64,000 nt of DNA from Lachnospiraceae bacterium (GCA_024684085.1 JAIKXM010000026.1:19647-83646); one strand, 5' to 3'. Counted from the first letter of the stretch, positions 25,496 to 36,166 are shown. The notes: generated by a model from the letters alone, not told the origin. Translations and numbers: made by a program.

Positions 25496-27364
25496 ATGTG
25501 TGGAATTGTAGGATATGCAGGTAACAAACAGGCAGCCCCGATATTATTGGAAGGGCTGTCTAAGCTTGAGTACAGAGGTTATGATTCGGCAGGTATCGCA
25601 GTCCGTGATAAGGATAAGCCTGTATCGGTTGTAAAAGCCAAAGGAAGACTCAGTAAGCTGGTTGAGAAGACCGATGAAGGTCATGCCGTTAAGGGTACAT
25701 GCGGTATCGGTCATACAAGGTGGGCTACCCATGGAGAGCCGTCGGAGATAAATGCTCATCCCCATATCTCGGGATGTGAGCCTAAGGGCGGGACCATAAC
25801 GGATGATTCCGGAGTAGTCGGCGTTCATAACGGTATCATAGAGAACTTCCAGGAACTCAAGGACAAGCTGCTCAGACATGATTATAAGTTCTACAGCGAG
25901 ACGGACACAGAAGTGGCTGTCAAGCTTGTGGACTATTATTACAATAAGTACGGCATCGGCCCTATTGATGCGCTTGCCAAGACAATGGTACGTGTAAGAG
26001 GTTCTTATGCTCTGGCTGTAATGTTCCGTGATTATCCCGGAGAGATCTGGGTAGCAAGGAAGGACAGCCCGATGATAATCGGTGTTACAAAGGGAGAGTC
26101 TTTTGTGGCATCGGATGTACCTGCCATACTGAAGTATACAAGAAATGTATACTATATCGGTAATCTTGAGATCGCCCGTTTAACACCGGGAGATGTTCAC
26201 TTCTACAATCTTGACGGTGATGAGATCCGGAAAGAACTGACAGAGATCACATGGGATGCGGAAGCAGCGGAAAAAGGCGGCTACGAGCACTTCATGATGA
26301 AGGAGATCCATGAACAGCCCAAGGCGATCATCGATACCATCAATGCTTCGGTTAAGGATAATGAATTTTGCTTCAAGGATATCAATCTTACACCTGAGAT
26401 GATCAGGAATTTTAAGCAGATCTATATCGTTGCGTGCGGTTCTGCCTACCATGTGGGAGTTGCCGCTCAGTATGTGCTTGAGGATATGGTAAGGATACCT
26501 GTCAGGGTTGAGCTTGCAAGTGAGTTCAGATATCGTAATCCGATACTGGATAAGGACAGCCTGTGCATACTGGTAAGTCAGTCCGGTGAGACTGCGGATA
26601 CGTTGGCGGCTCTTCGACTCGCTAAGGAAAAAGGAGTAAGAACACTTGCCGTTGTCAATGTGATAGGTTCTTCGATAGCGAGAGAAGCAGACGATATCTT
26701 CTATACGATGGCAGGTCCTGAAATAGCGGTTGCGACTACCAAGGCATACAGTACACAGCTTATAGCCTTCTACCTGCTGGCACTTTGGTTCGGCAGGATC
26801 AGAGAAGTGATCGATCATGACAGGTGTATTGCACTTCTTGATGAGATGCGTACGATCCCTGCCAAGATAGAGAAGATACTGGAAGATAAAGAGAGACTTC
26901 AGTGGTTCGCTTCCAAGTTCTCCAATGCGCATGATATCTTCTTCATAGGAAGAGGAATAGATTTTGCGATCAGTCTTGAGGGAAGCCTTAAGATGAAAGA
27001 GATCTCATATATTCACAGTGAAGCATATGCGGCCGGTGAACTGAAGCACGGTACCATAAGTCTTATAGAAGACGGAACCCTGATAATCGGTGTCATAACC
27101 CAGGGTGCTCTCTATGAGAAGACCATATCCAATATGGTCGAATGTAAGTCAAGAGGCGCATACCTTATGGGACTTACGACCTACGGTAATTATGAGATCG
27201 AGGACAGAGCCGATTTTGTTGCATATATACCCAAGACAGATGAGCATTTTACTACAAGCCTTGCAGTAATACCGCTTCAGCTGATGGGTTATTATATGGC
27301 CGTTGCCAGAGGCCTTGACGTGGATAAGCCGCGTAATCTGGCTAAGAGTGTTACAGTAGAATAA
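25496..27364 (+). CDS. glmS: Glutamine--fructose-6-phosphate aminotransferase (isomerizing)
   Basis: GlmS makes glucosamine-6-phosphate for peptidoglycan and surface polymers. The N-terminal glutaminase begins MCGIVGYAGN with Cys2 as nucleophile after Met removal, with TRWATHGEP and HNGIIENF; the C-terminal half has two SIS domains (CGSAYHVG, SQSGETADTLAAL) and ends LDVDKPRNLAKSVTVE. At 622 residues it is slightly longer than usual. The 85 bp upstream gap contains no glmS ribozyme core. A good GGGAGAAGG ribosome site precedes the ATG. Confidence 0.97.
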   Translation: MCGIVGYAGNKQAAPILLEGLSKLEYRGYDSAGIAVRDKDKPVSVVKAKGRLSKLVEKTDEGHAVKGTCGIGHTRWATHGEPSEINAHPHISGCEPKGGTITDDSGVVGVHNGIIENFQELKDKLLRHDYKFYSETDTEVAVKLVDYYYNKYGIGPIDALAKTMVRVRGSYALAVMFRDYPGEIWVARKDSPMIIGVTKGESFVASDVPAILKYTRNVYYIGNLEIARLTPGDVHFYNLDGDEIRKELTEITWDAEAAEKGGYEHFMMKEIHEQPKAIIDTINASVKDNEFCFKDINLTPEMIRNFKQIYIVACGSAYHVGVAAQYVLEDMVRIPVRVELASEFRYRNPILDKDSLCILVSQSGETADTLAALRLAKEKGVRTLAVVNVIGSSIAREADDIFYTMAGPEIAVATTKAYSTQLIAFYLLALWFGRIREVIDHDRCIALLDEMRTIPAKIEKILEDKERLQWFASKFSNAHDIFFIGRGIDFAISLEGSLKMKEISYIHSEAYAAGELKHGTISLIEDGTLIIGVITQGALYEKTISNMVECKSRGAYLMGLTTYGNYEIEDRADFVAYIPKTDEHFTTSLAVIPLQLMGYYMAVARGLDVDKPRNLAKSVTVE

Positions 27365-27382
27365 TTGAAAAAGATCGGAGAT

Positions 27383-27486
27383 TGTCGGATGACGTGACCG
27401 TAAGAGTCTCAAAAAGCTCAGAGGATGTCGGATGACACAGTCGTAAGAGCTCTGAAAGGCTTGTACGGATCAAAATGGTCGGATGA
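27383..27486 (+). repeat. Degenerate 43 bp tandem repeat before proC
   Basis: TGTCGGATGAC occurs at 27383 and 27426, 43 bp apart, followed by GTAAGAG in both, and a third related GGTCGGATGA lies at 27477. The core GTCGGATG is the complement of a motif repeated before frr and before the ExbD-like gene. Confidence 0.6.
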
Positions 27487-27505
27487 TCAGAAGGAGGAGT
27501 TAAGA

Positions 27506-28297
27506 ATGAAGATCGGATTTATCGGAATGGGAAATATGGCACAGGCTATGGCAGCCGGATTCATCTATTCGGGTATCATAGACGGACAGGATGTATATGC
27601 TTATGCACCTACCAAGAGTAAGCTGGAGGCCAATGCTTCCAAGATCGGATTCGTTGCGGCACCTTCTGCCAATGCACTTGTCAAGAGCGTTGACACAGTG
27701 ATAATCGCCTGCAAGCCATATCAGATAGAAGATGTTCTTAAGGATATTAAGGATACGATAAAAGGTAAGGTTCTGGTATCGGTTGCGGCCGGCTGGGTAT
27801 TCGATAATTTTGATGCAATTCTTCAGGGAAGCGCAAGGATACAGTGTGTAATGCCCAATACACCGGCAATGGTAGGTGAAGGAGTTCTGTTATTCGAGCA
27901 GAAGAACTCACTTAGCGAAGAGGAACTCAGAAGTGTTAAGGAACTCTTTAACTGCCTGGGTATGGTAGAGACCATTCCTACAGAACTTATGGGAATCGGA
28001 GGAGCGGTTGCAGGATGCGGTCCTGCATTTATGGACATGGTAATGGAAGCTTATGCCGATGCAGGAGTTAAGTATGGTCTTCCCAGAGCACTGGCATATA
28101 AGCTGATATCACAGACAATGCTCGGAAGTGCGAAGTTACAGATGGATTCGGGTTCTCATCCTGCTGTACTTAAGGATGAGGTATGCTCGCCTAAGGGAAC
28201 CACAATAAGAGGAGTTGCGGCTCTGGAGGAGAAAGGGCTTCGTCATGCCTGCATCAGTTCGATCGATGCTATTATGGAAAGTAAGTCAAAGAAATAA
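27506..28297 (+). CDS. proC: Pyrroline-5-carboxylate reductase
   Basis: ProC reduces pyrroline-5-carboxylate to proline with NAD(P)H. The N-terminal Rossmann motif is MKIGFIGMGNMAQAMAAGF; CKPYQIEDVL and MPNTPAMVGEGV follow, and the C-terminal helical domain has GCGPAFMDMVMEAYADAGV and SPKGTTIRGVAALEE. The start at 27506 is fixed by AAGGAGG 10 bases upstream; an upstream in-frame ATG at 27431 would add a repeat-encoded stretch with no family support. Confidence 0.96.
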   Translation: MKIGFIGMGNMAQAMAAGFIYSGIIDGQDVYAYAPTKSKLEANASKIGFVAAPSANALVKSVDTVIIACKPYQIEDVLKDIKDTIKGKVLVSVAAGWVFDNFDAILQGSARIQCVMPNTPAMVGEGVLLFEQKNSLSEEELRSVKELFNCLGMVETIPTELMGIGGAVAGCGPAFMDMVMEAYADAGVKYGLPRALAYKLISQTMLGSAKLQMDSGSHPAVLKDEVCSPKGTTIRGVAALEEKGLRHACISSIDAIMESKSKK

Positions 28298-28302
28298 CAG
28301 AT

Positions 28303-29475
28303 ATGGGGATAATAGAGAACAAAAGGGTTATTAAGCATAAGAGAACCGGTAACATACGACATAAGAGAAGAGTAAGGAATACGGTTCTTAAGATACTGGC
28401 GTTTCTTTGCCTTGCAGGGATCGCAGTTGCCTTATATTTTGCATCATATATGAGATATGAGAAAGTGGATCTGATGGAACTGATCAGCATTACCATATCG
28501 GGGTATGATTCAAAGGGCAGCATAGGTTATGTTGTGGATGAGAGCAGCAGTTACAGGGATTTCTTAAGGACGGTTGAAGTCGTCTTCGATAAGTCGGAGA
28601 ATATCAGCAACGGAGATGAGATCACTGTTATATGCAATTATGACAAGGCTCTTGCCAAGGAGATGAAGCTTCGGGTGACGGGTAAAGAGAGAAAAGTGGT
28701 CATTGATAATCTCCCTGAAGCGAACATAATCACCGAAGATGAAGTCTTTAAAGATGTTGATATCATCTCGGTCGGCGTATCGCCTTTTGCTGAGATAGAA
28801 CTGGTCAATATGAGTCAGAATGAGATCATTGACAATATCGAGTTTCAGGTGGTTGATCAGAAAGAGTACTATCGTCTGGGCGATGTCGTTACCGTAAAGG
28901 CTCTTATAGATGAAGATTATTATACGGCACTGGGGATCGCCTTCGAAGATTACAATGATGATTATCAGAGAGAATACACGGTTAAAGGTATTGAAGAGTA
29001 CATAACCGATCCTGCGGATCTTACGCCTGAGATCATCGCGGCGATGAAGGAAAAAGCTGTTTCGCTGTTCGGTAATGATTCGGGTGACGCCAATGAATAC
29101 GGTCTCAGAGTATTCACTCAGGCAAGTAAGATGTATTCCACAGAGAATGGTAAGTATACATTCAGGTGGGGAAGAGTCAATTTCATATCGGCTTATTTCT
29201 CTTTGATCAAGTCCGGTAATCTTAGTGAAGATGGGGCAAGGGTCAATGATGTTAAGATGGTATTTGAGTCCAATATATCTCAATCGGACGGAAATGCCTG
29301 CTATGCGGAGGCTGTTGTTATCTTCCGTAATATAAAGAGGGATCTTGACGGTGAGCTTATGGTTGATCTGGATGATGCTTCAATAATCTCGGTGTCTGCG
29401 AGAGATTCGGAGATCAAGAATATAGTCAATCCGAAGGATAATAAGGAATACGAAGTTACCAAACTTGAATTGTGA
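28303..29475 (+). CDS. Hypothetical membrane-anchored extracytoplasmic protein
   Basis: Not recognised as a named family. The N-terminus is strongly basic (residues 1-25), one membrane segment spans about 27-47 (VLKILAFLCLAGIAVALYF), and some 340 residues lie outside. The first outer stretch, LISITISGYDSKGSIGYVV, resembles small beta domains repeated in other firmicute surface proteins, and an EDEVFKDVDIISVGVSPFAEIEL stretch looks like a second one. It begins 5 bases after proC. A surface or stress role is possible; no function is assigned. Confidence 0.75.
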   Translation: MGIIENKRVIKHKRTGNIRHKRRVRNTVLKILAFLCLAGIAVALYFASYMRYEKVDLMELISITISGYDSKGSIGYVVDESSSYRDFLRTVEVVFDKSENISNGDEITVICNYDKALAKEMKLRVTGKERKVVIDNLPEANIITEDEVFKDVDIISVGVSPFAEIELVNMSQNEIIDNIEFQVVDQKEYYRLGDVVTVKALIDEDYYTALGIAFEDYNDDYQREYTVKGIEEYITDPADLTPEIIAAMKEKAVSLFGNDSGDANEYGLRVFTQASKMYSTENGKYTFRWGRVNFISAYFSLIKSGNLSEDGARVNDVKMVFESNISQSDGNACYAEAVVIFRNIKRDLDGELMVDLDDASIISVSARDSEIKNIVNPKDNKEYEVTKLEL

Positions 29476-29575
29476 CCGGATAGAGACAGAATTGATCGTT
29501 AAATACAATGCGGTCTGTCCGTTCTGAGTTTACTTAAAGCTTAGTTGCGGTAGTGAAGGGGCTGAATTGTCCGGG

Positions 29576-29604
29576 TTGATTTTGACAGGGCAAAAAAGTA
29601 TAAT
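29576..29604 (+). promoter_or_regulatory. Probable sigma-A promoter of the symporter gene
   Basis: TTGATT at 29576-29581, 17 bp spacer, TATAAT at 29599-29604. A better-looking TTGACA at 29582 is only 11 bp from the -10 box and cannot serve. The leader to 29691 is about 80 nt. Confidence 0.65.
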
Positions 29605-29690
29605 TAATAAGACTGTTTCCACGGCCTTATTGGAGTATAGTATATATTGTGGGATAGCCACGGGAAAAAACAGAAAGTGAGAATGTTGTT

Positions 29691-31211
29691 ATGACGGGAA
29701 TTGTAGTAGCTATTGTACTGTATCTGTTACTAATGATAGGTATAGGTGTGTATTACGGAAAGAAAGGCGATTCTTCATCTGAGGGATTCTACCTTGGAGG
29801 AAGAAAGTTAGGTCCCCTTGTAGCTGCCATGAGTGCAGAAGCTTCTGATATGAGTTCATATCTGCTTATGGGACTTCCTGGTCTTGCTTATCTTACAGGT
29901 CTGTGTGATGTAGGCTGGACTGCTATCGGTCTTGCTGTAGGAACATATCTTAACTGGCTGTTTGTTGCCAAGAGACTTCGCAAATACTCTTATAAGATAG
30001 GTGCATTCACAGTTCCTGATTTTTTCTCAAAGAGATATAAAGATGAGAAGAATATTCTTACATGCATCGCAGCGATCGTAATAATCATATTCTTCATCCC
30101 TTATACGGCATCGGGCTTCAAGGCAGTCGGCACACTGTTTAACACACTGTTCGGTGTTGATTATCATGTTGCAATGATCGTAGGTGCGGTCATCATCGTA
30201 CTCTATACAATACTCGGCGGATTCCTTGCCGTATCCACAACCGACCTTATTCAGAGTATCGTAATGACTATCGCTCTTATCGTAATGGTATTCTACGGTA
30301 TCAATATAGCAGGCGGATGGGACGCTGTTGTTGACAATGCCAGGGCTCTTCCCGGATTCCTGTCATTCTCTTCAACTTATGATCCTGCTTCGGGTACTGC
30401 GGCAGGTTACGGCCCGATCACTGTATTGTCTACACTTGCATGGGGACTCGGCTACTTCGGTATGCCTCATATCCTCTTAAGATTCATGGCATCTAAGAAT
30501 GAAGAGCAGATCAAGACTTCCAGAAGAATAGCTTCTATCTGGGTTGCTGTTTCAATGTTCGTTGCCATTCTTATCGGTATCATCGGTAACGCCGTATCCA
30601 AGACAGGAATGATCGAGACCTTTACGGATTCGTCAAGTTCGGAGACTATCATCATTGCTCTTTCAATGATATTGTCTGAGCATGGATTCTTTATAGCGCT
30701 TGTTGCAGGTCTGGCTCTTGCCGGAATCCTCGCAAGTACAATGTCAACAGCGGATTCTCAGCTTCTTGCTGCTGCTTCCGCAGTATCACAGAACCTTATT
30801 CAGGATTTTGCAGGTAAGAAGCTTAAGGATAAGACATCCATGATAGCTGCAAGAAGTACTGTAGCAGCCATCGCTCTTATTGCTTTGTTCCTTGCATGGA
30901 ATCCCAACAGTTCGGTATTCACCATTGTATCCTTCGCATGGGCAGGATTCGGTGGAGCCTTCGGACCGGTTATGCTGTTCGCTCTGTTCTGGAAGAGATC
31001 TAACCTTAAGGGTGCGATCGCCGGAATGGTATCCGGAGGTGTTATGATATTCGTATGGAAATACCTTGTACGTCCTATCGGAGGTGCATGGAATATATAT
31101 GAACTTCTTCCTGCATTTATTGTGGGATCTATAGCTATCGTTGTAGTATCTCTTCTGACGGAAGCACCGTCAAGGGAGATCATTGAGGAATTTGAGAGTA
31201 TCGGAGAATAG
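29691..31211 (+). CDS. putP: Sodium:solute symporter (PutP-like)
   Basis: A 506-residue polytopic protein of the SSS family with about 13 hydrophobic segments. Typical features are SSEGFYLGGRKLGPLVAAMSAEASDMSSYLLMG, close to the sodium/proline symporter signature, and GILASTMSTADSQLLAAASAVSQN in the middle of the second half, with the conserved sodium-site serines. Proline uptake is the best guess from these signatures and the vicinity of proC; other substrates of the family cannot be ruled out. Confidence 0.88.
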   Translation: MTGIVVAIVLYLLLMIGIGVYYGKKGDSSSEGFYLGGRKLGPLVAAMSAEASDMSSYLLMGLPGLAYLTGLCDVGWTAIGLAVGTYLNWLFVAKRLRKYSYKIGAFTVPDFFSKRYKDEKNILTCIAAIVIIIFFIPYTASGFKAVGTLFNTLFGVDYHVAMIVGAVIIVLYTILGGFLAVSTTDLIQSIVMTIALIVMVFYGINIAGGWDAVVDNARALPGFLSFSSTYDPASGTAAGYGPITVLSTLAWGLGYFGMPHILLRFMASKNEEQIKTSRRIASIWVAVSMFVAILIGIIGNAVSKTGMIETFTDSSSSETIIIALSMILSEHGFFIALVAGLALAGILASTMSTADSQLLAAASAVSQNLIQDFAGKKLKDKTSMIAARSTVAAIALIALFLAWNPNSSVFTIVSFAWAGFGGAFGPVMLFALFWKRSNLKGAIAGMVSGGVMIFVWKYLVRPIGGAWNIYELLPAFIVGSIAIVVVSLLTEAPSREIIEEFESIGE

Positions 31212-31241
31212 TATTTGTTTTGTTAATGATAGGAGATCATT

Positions 31242-33563
31242 ATGGCATTACAATCAACCCTTCAGCGCAATGTAATAGAAGATCATATGGAAGACGAGCT
31301 CAAGTATATCGCCAAGAGTCTCTTTAAGAAGAATCTTGAAGACTGCACCGACAAAGAAGTGTATTTTGTTGTGCTCGAGCTTGTAAAAGGACTCACTCAG
31401 TCTACGACTGAGATCGCAGGAAGTAAGAAGATATATTATATTTCGGCCGAGTTTCTTATAGGAAGGCTGATGAGCAATAATCTTATCAACCTCGGCATGT
31501 ATGACAAGGTTAAGGCTATTCTTGCCAAATACGGGAAGGATATCAATGCCATTGAGGACCAGGAACCCGAACCTTCACTCGGTAACGGCGGTCTTGGAAG
31601 ACTGGCTGCCTGCTTCCTTGATTCCATAGCGACTTTGGGACTTCCCGGTGACGGAATCGGACTGAATTATCATTTCGGTCTTTTTAAGCAGTCATTCAAA
31701 GACAGGCGTCAGTATGCCGAGAAGAATGACTGGATAGAGAGATATAAGTGGCTTACGAGGACAGATCTGTCTTTTGAAGTTAAGTTCGGGGACAGATCGG
31801 TGCGCTCACGTCTCTATGATATAGATGTTGTCGGTTATGATAACGGTCGTAACAAGCTTCATCTCTTTGACCTTGAGTCTGTTGATGAGTCGCTCGTTAA
31901 GAGGGGTATCAAATTCGATAAGACTGCAATAGATAAGAATCTCACTCTTTTCCTGTATCCGGATGATTCGGACGAGGAAGGTAATCTGTTAAGGATTTAT
32001 CAGGAATACTTCATGGTAAGTAATGCCGCACAGCTTATTCTGTGGGAGATGAAGGCTCTGCATTATGATCTTCGCAAGATGCAGGATCATGTTGCGATAC
32101 AGATCAATGATACGCATCCTTCGCTTATCATTCCGGAACTTATCAGGATTCTCGTAGAGGATAAGGCATTTACGGTGGATGAAGCTATTGATGTTGTATC
32201 TAAGACATGTGCCTATACCAATCATACGATCCTTGCAGAGGCGCTTGAGACATGGCCGATGGAATATCTTGAGAAGGTCGTACCTCAGCTTATTCCTTAT
32301 ATTAACGATCTGGATAAGAAGGTACGTGAGAAGTTTGATGATGAGTCGGTATATATCATCGATGAAGATGATAATGTCCATATGGCTCATATTGATATTC
32401 ATTACGGCTATTCGGTTAACGGTGTAGCTGCGATCCATTCGGATATCCTCAAGGATACCGAGCTTAATAACTTCTATAAGATCTATCCTGAGAAGTTCAA
32501 TAATAAGACTAACGGTATCACATTCAGAAGGTGGCTTCTGTCATGTAATAAAGAACTGACATCTCTTATCTCTGAGAAGATAGGAGACGGATATAAGAAA
32601 AATGCGGCTGAACTTGAGAAGCTCCTTGAGTTTAAGGATGATAAGGCTTTCCTTAATAAGATCAGGACGATCAAGGATGCCAAGAAGGTTGAACTTGCTG
32701 AATATATTAAGGTCAAGGAAGGCGAGGATATCGATCCGACTTCCGTATATGATATTCAGATCAAGAGGATGCATGAGTATAAGCGCCAGCAGATGAATGC
32801 GCTCTATATCATTCACAGATATCTTGAGATCAAAGCAGGTAAGAAGCCTGCGACCAAGGTTACATTCATCTTCGGTGGTAAGGCAGCACCTGCATATGTG
32901 ATAGCTCAGGATATCATCCATCTGTTGCTGTGTCTTCAGGAGGTCATTAATAAGGATCCGGAAGTCAGTAAGTATATGAAAGTAGTAATGGTAGAGAATT
33001 ATAATGTAAGCTATGCCGAGAAGCTCATTCCCGCTGCGGATATCTCAGAGCAGATCTCCCTTGCCAGCAAGGAAGCTTCGGGTACAGGCAATATGAAGCT
33101 TATGCTTAACGGTGCCGTTACACTTGGAACATCTGACGGAGCAAATGTCGAGATACATGACCTTGTAGGGGATGACAATATATACATCTTCGGCAAGGAT
33201 TCGGATACAGTTATAGAGCATTACAAGAAGGCTGATTATCAGGCTTCCAAGTTCTATAAGAGCAGCAAGATTATCAAGCAGGCTGTTGATTATATCATTA
33301 GTCCCGAACTTATGAAAGTGGGACGTAAGGAGAATCTGACAAGACTTCATAAGGAGCTTATCGGCAAGGACTGGTTCATGACATTGCTTGACTTCGAAGA
33401 ATATATCAAGGTTAAGGATAAGATGCTTGAGGATTATCTCGATGCCGAAGCATGGAAGAAGATGATGCTGGTCAACATTGCCAAGGCAGGATTCTTCTCA
33501 TCAGACAGAACGATCTCGGATTATGACAGAGATATCTGGCATCTGAGCGAAGGTCTTAAATAG
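31242..33563 (+). CDS. glgP: Glycogen/maltodextrin phosphorylase
   Basis: A GT35 phosphorylase that releases glucose-1-phosphate from alpha-1,4-glucans. The PLP lysine is Lys619 in [35 protein letters not shown] and [18 protein letters not shown] are also diagnostic. The 773 residues are slightly shorter than the typical 800-840. AGGAGATC precedes the ATG. With malQ it forms a maltodextrin/glycogen breakdown pair in the same region. Confidence 0.95.
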   Translation: MALQSTLQRNVIEDHMEDELKYIAKSLFKKNLEDCTDKEVYFVVLELVKGLTQSTTEIAGSKKIYYISAEFLIGRLMSNNLINLGMYDKVKAILAKYGKDINAIEDQEPEPSLGNGGLGRLAACFLDSIATLGLPGDGIGLNYHFGLFKQSFKDRRQYAEKNDWIERYKWLTRTDLSFEVKFGDRSVRSRLYDIDVVGYDNGRNKLHLFDLESVDESLVKRGIKFDKTAIDKNLTLFLYPDDSDEEGNLLRIYQEYFMVSNAAQLILWEMKALHYDLRKMQDHVAIQINDTHPSLIIPELIRILVEDKAFTVDEAIDVVSKTCAYTNHTILAEALETWPMEYLEKVVPQLIPYINDLDKKVREKFDDESVYIIDEDDNVHMAHIDIHYGYSVNGVAAIHSDILKDTELNNFYKIYPEKFNNKTNGITFRRWLLSCNKELTSLISEKIGDGYKKNAAELEKLLEFKDDKAFLNKIRTIKDAKKVELAEYIKVKEGEDIDPTSVYDIQIKRMHEYKRQQMNALYIIHRYLEIKAGKKPATKVTFIFGGKAAPAYVIAQDIIHLLLCLQEVINKDPEVSKYMKVVMVENYNVSYAEKLIPAADISEQISLASKEASGTGNMKLMLNGAVTLGTSDGANVEIHDLVGDDNIYIFGKDSDTVIEHYKKADYQASKFYKSSKIIKQAVDYIISPELMKVGRKENLTRLHKELIGKDWFMTLLDFEEYIKVKDKMLEDYLDAEAWKKMMLVNIAKAGFFSSDRTISDYDRDIWHLSEGLK

Positions 33564-33607
33564 ATCAAAATTTGATCACCTATATACGGGGGATTTTTGA
33601 AGAACAT

Positions 33608-34333
33608 ATGGACAGAGTTTTTGATATTCATAATCATATTCTCCCCGGAGTCGATGACGGCTCCAAAGATATGGATATGAGTCTTAGGATGCTTAAGATA
33701 GCGGCAGAAGACGGTATTACCGATATTATTCTTACTCCGCATAATAAGCCTAACCGTAGGAATCTGTATACTGATGAGCTGAAGGCTCATGTTGCCGAGC
33801 TCGAGAAGCTGGTATCTGATAACGGTCTTAACATAAGGCTGTATGCCGGTAATGAAGTGTATTACAGGAGCGATATCTTCGAGAGATTAAGTATTGGTAA
33901 GGCGTCCGCCATGGCGGGTAGCAGATATGTACTTATTGAGTTCTCACCCGCAGATGACTGGGATTATATTAAGAGCGGCATCTATTCGATTTTGAGTGAA
34001 GGCTATCTGCCTATAATCGCCCATGTGGAGCGTTATATCAATGTGGTCGATCATCCGGAGAGAGCTTATGAGCTTAAGAGTATGGGCTGTGTGATCCAGT
34101 TGAATGCCGATTCGGTAATGGGAGAATTGGGATATAAGGTCAAGCAGTTTTGCAAGAAGATGCTCAAGGACAGGAAGGTGGATCTTATCGCTTCCGATGC
34201 TCATAACGATGGTAAGAGAAGTCCTAAGCTGCATAAATGCATCAGCAAGGTGGCTTCCAAGTATGGTGAGGAAACTGCCGTCAGGATATTCAGGGATAAC
34301 CCTATGAAGATCATCAATGATGAATATATATGA
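33608..34333 (+). CDS. cpsB: CpsB/YwqE-type PHP-domain protein-tyrosine phosphatase
   Basis: A 241-residue metal-dependent phosphatase of the PHP superfamily that dephosphorylates the tyrosine kinase of capsule loci. Metal-binding HNH in FDIHNHILPGVDDGSKD, HNKP, HVERY and SDAHNDG are all present. ATG 33608 is taken as the start because homologs begin at this point; an upstream TTG 33572 in frame adds an unrelated 12 residues. It opens the polysaccharide module with the Wzz-like and CpsD genes. Confidence 0.92.
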   Translation: MDRVFDIHNHILPGVDDGSKDMDMSLRMLKIAAEDGITDIILTPHNKPNRRNLYTDELKAHVAELEKLVSDNGLNIRLYAGNEVYYRSDIFERLSIGKASAMAGSRYVLIEFSPADDWDYIKSGIYSILSEGYLPIIAHVERYINVVDHPERAYELKSMGCVIQLNADSVMGELGYKVKQFCKKMLKDRKVDLIASDAHNDGKRSPKLHKCISKVASKYGEETAVRIFRDNPMKIINDEYI

Positions 34334-34476
34334 TCTTGTGCTGTCAAGGATCAGTCGGTTTGTTGCAATGTGATATTGCTGTGAGCCAGATGAACCCCGG
34401 GGGAGGATGATCGGACGAGTCGGCTTAACCAGTACAGCTTGATATAAATTACATTTTAAGAGAGGTTTTTGAAAAA

Positions 34477-35214
34477 ATGAACAATAGTAACGATGTCATC
34501 GAAATCGATCTGCTCGAGTTACTGCGACTACTTATTTCGAAATTGTGGATCATTATCCCTGTAGGTGTCATGGGAGGACTCATAGGTCTGACGATAAGCT
34601 TATTCTTTATAACACCCACATATCAGTCGACCACAAAGATATATATTCTTAATAAGAACGATAGCTCGACAGTAACTTATTCTGATGTTCAGTTAGGAAC
34701 GCAGCTTACTAAGGATTATGCGGAATTGATCAGTTCCAGATATGTTATTGAGGAGGTTATTCAGAAACTTCAGCTTGATCTTGATTATAAGGCACTTTGC
34801 AATAAGATCGCTGTTTCAACACCTTCGGATACACGAATCGTGTCCATTACTGTAGAGGACAGCGATCCGGTCGCTGCCATGAATATCGCCAATGCAGTAC
34901 GCGAATCGGCGAGCTTCCATATTAAGAACGTTATGGATATAGATGCCGTTAATATCGTTGAGACTGCCAATATGCCTACAAGTAAGGCTTCACCGAATAA
35001 CTTCAGATGGCTTGTGATTGGCGGTATGCTCGGAGCTTTCTTCGTTATAGTTATTGTGCTTATCAGGTATCTGACTGATGATACCATCAAGAGTACGGAT
35101 GATATTGAAAAATATCTCGGACTCAGTACACTTGGAATCATTCCTGTTATGCAGGAAGAGTATGACGGTGAGAAGAAAAAGAAGCGCATGTTTAACAGGC
35201 ATAGGAAAGCATAA
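34477..35214 (+). CDS. Wzz/CpsC-like chain-length and kinase-activator protein
   Basis: A 245-residue membrane protein: EIDLLELLRLL then TM1 at about 18-40, an outer domain with YQSTTKIYILNKND, and TM2 at about 169-190 preceded by ANMPTSKASPNN, the proline-rich motif of Wzz-type proteins. In firmicutes this protein activates the adjacent BY-kinase and affects polymer length. It ends with a basic tail KKKKRMFNRHRKA facing the cytoplasm. AGAGAGG lies before the ATG; the 143 bp gap upstream holds nothing definite. Confidence 0.9.
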   Translation: MNNSNDVIEIDLLELLRLLISKLWIIIPVGVMGGLIGLTISLFFITPTYQSTTKIYILNKNDSSTVTYSDVQLGTQLTKDYAELISSRYVIEEVIQKLQLDLDYKALCNKIAVSTPSDTRIVSITVEDSDPVAAMNIANAVRESASFHIKNVMDIDAVNIVETANMPTSKASPNNFRWLVIGGMLGAFFVIVIVLIRYLTDDTIKSTDDIEKYLGLSTLGIIPVMQEEYDGEKKKKRMFNRHRKA

Positions 35215-35234
35215 AAACAGTACGGGAGAGAATC

Positions 35235-36101
35235 ATGCAAGAAGTAAAATTAACTTTTGCCAATGAGCAGACATATAGAGCCAGTGAGGCGTTTAAAACA
35301 TTAAGATCAAATATTGAATTCTGCGGATCGGATGTCAAGGTTATGTCCGTGACATCATGTATGCCTAATGAAGGTAAGAGTTCCGTTGCCATGGAGATTG
35401 CAAAGGCTTTCGCAAGTGCGGGTAACAAGACATTGCTTGTGGATGCCGATATGAGAAAATCCGTTCTTGTAGGACGTTATAAGACAGGTGCGGTAAGAAG
35501 AGGACTTACTCATATCCTGGTAGGTAAATCGGATCTGCCCGATGTAGTATGTACTACAAATGTACCTAACCTGTATATGATATTCTCAGGTCCGATACCG
35601 CCTAATCCTTCAGAGTTATTGGGAGCCGCTACTTTCGGCAAGTTATTGGATGAGTTAAGAGAGAATTTTGACTTTGTTATCATCGATACACCTCCTTTGG
35701 GTTCGGTAATCGATGCTGCCATCGTCGGTAAGAAATGCGATGGTGTTATGATGGTAATTGAATGTAATTCGGTAAGCCATAAGTTCGCAGAGGTTGTTAA
35801 GAATCAGCTTATCAAGGCGGACTGCAGGATACTGGGAGCTGTACTTAACCGTGTGGATATGTCCGGTAAGGGTGTATACGGTCATTACGGCAAGTATTAT
35901 GGCAAGTATTATGGCAAGTATTACGGTAAATATTATGGCAATTACGGTCATGAAGAAGATGACAATCCTCGTCTTATGATCGATGAGGACAGCGCTATCA
36001 AGAGCGTTAATACCGATGCTGCCAAGGAAGCCGAGACAAAAGCGGAGAGAGACAGGATCGTAGATCTTGATGAAACTTATACTGAGTTTTTTAATAAATG
36101 A
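35235..36101 (+). CDS. cpsD: CpsD-type tyrosine kinase (BY-kinase)
   Basis: A soluble 288-residue bacterial tyrosine kinase. Walker A SCMPNEGKSS is at residues 41-50, Walker A' LLVDADMRKS at about 67-76 and Walker B FVIIDTPP. The C-terminal tail after residue 215 is tyrosine-rich, YGHYGKYYG with four GKYY units, and should be the autophosphorylation cluster. The units are encoded by 12 bp repeats. It acts with the Wzz-like activator encoded 20 bp upstream and is reversed by CpsB. Confidence 0.94.
   Translation: MQEVKLTFANEQTYRASEAFKTLRSNIEFCGSDVKVMSVTSCMPNEGKSSVAMEIAKAFASAGNKTLLVDADMRKSVLVGRYKTGAVRRGLTHILVGKSDLPDVVCTTNVPNLYMIFSGPIPPNPSELLGAATFGKLLDELRENFDFVIIDTPPLGSVIDAAIVGKKCDGVMMVIECNSVSHKFAEVVKNQLIKADCRILGAVLNRVDMSGKGVYGHYGKYYGKYYGKYYGKYYGNYGHEEDDNPRLMIDEDSAIKSVNTDAAKEAETKAERDRIVDLDETYTEFFNK
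35891..35945 (+). repeat. 12 bp in-frame repeat encoding GKYY units
   Basis: GGCAAGTATTAT-type units occur four times in a row inside cpsD, each encoding Gly-Lys-Tyr-Tyr, followed by a variant GGCAATTACGGT. Slippage here would change tyrosine number without frameshift. Confidence 0.85.
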
Positions 36102-36166
36102 TTGGGGAATGAAGGTTAACGGTAGACTAAAGTAAGGCTTGTATTTATAAAGGTGAGTTTGATTCT

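Noticed and set aside
26180..26932. A 250-codon minus-strand frame opposite glmS
   Set aside because: Shadow of glmS codon bias, with no domain features.
29582..29604. TTGACA and TATAAT pair before the symporter gene
   Set aside because: Spacer is only 11 bp; the TTGATT box with a 17 bp spacer was used instead.
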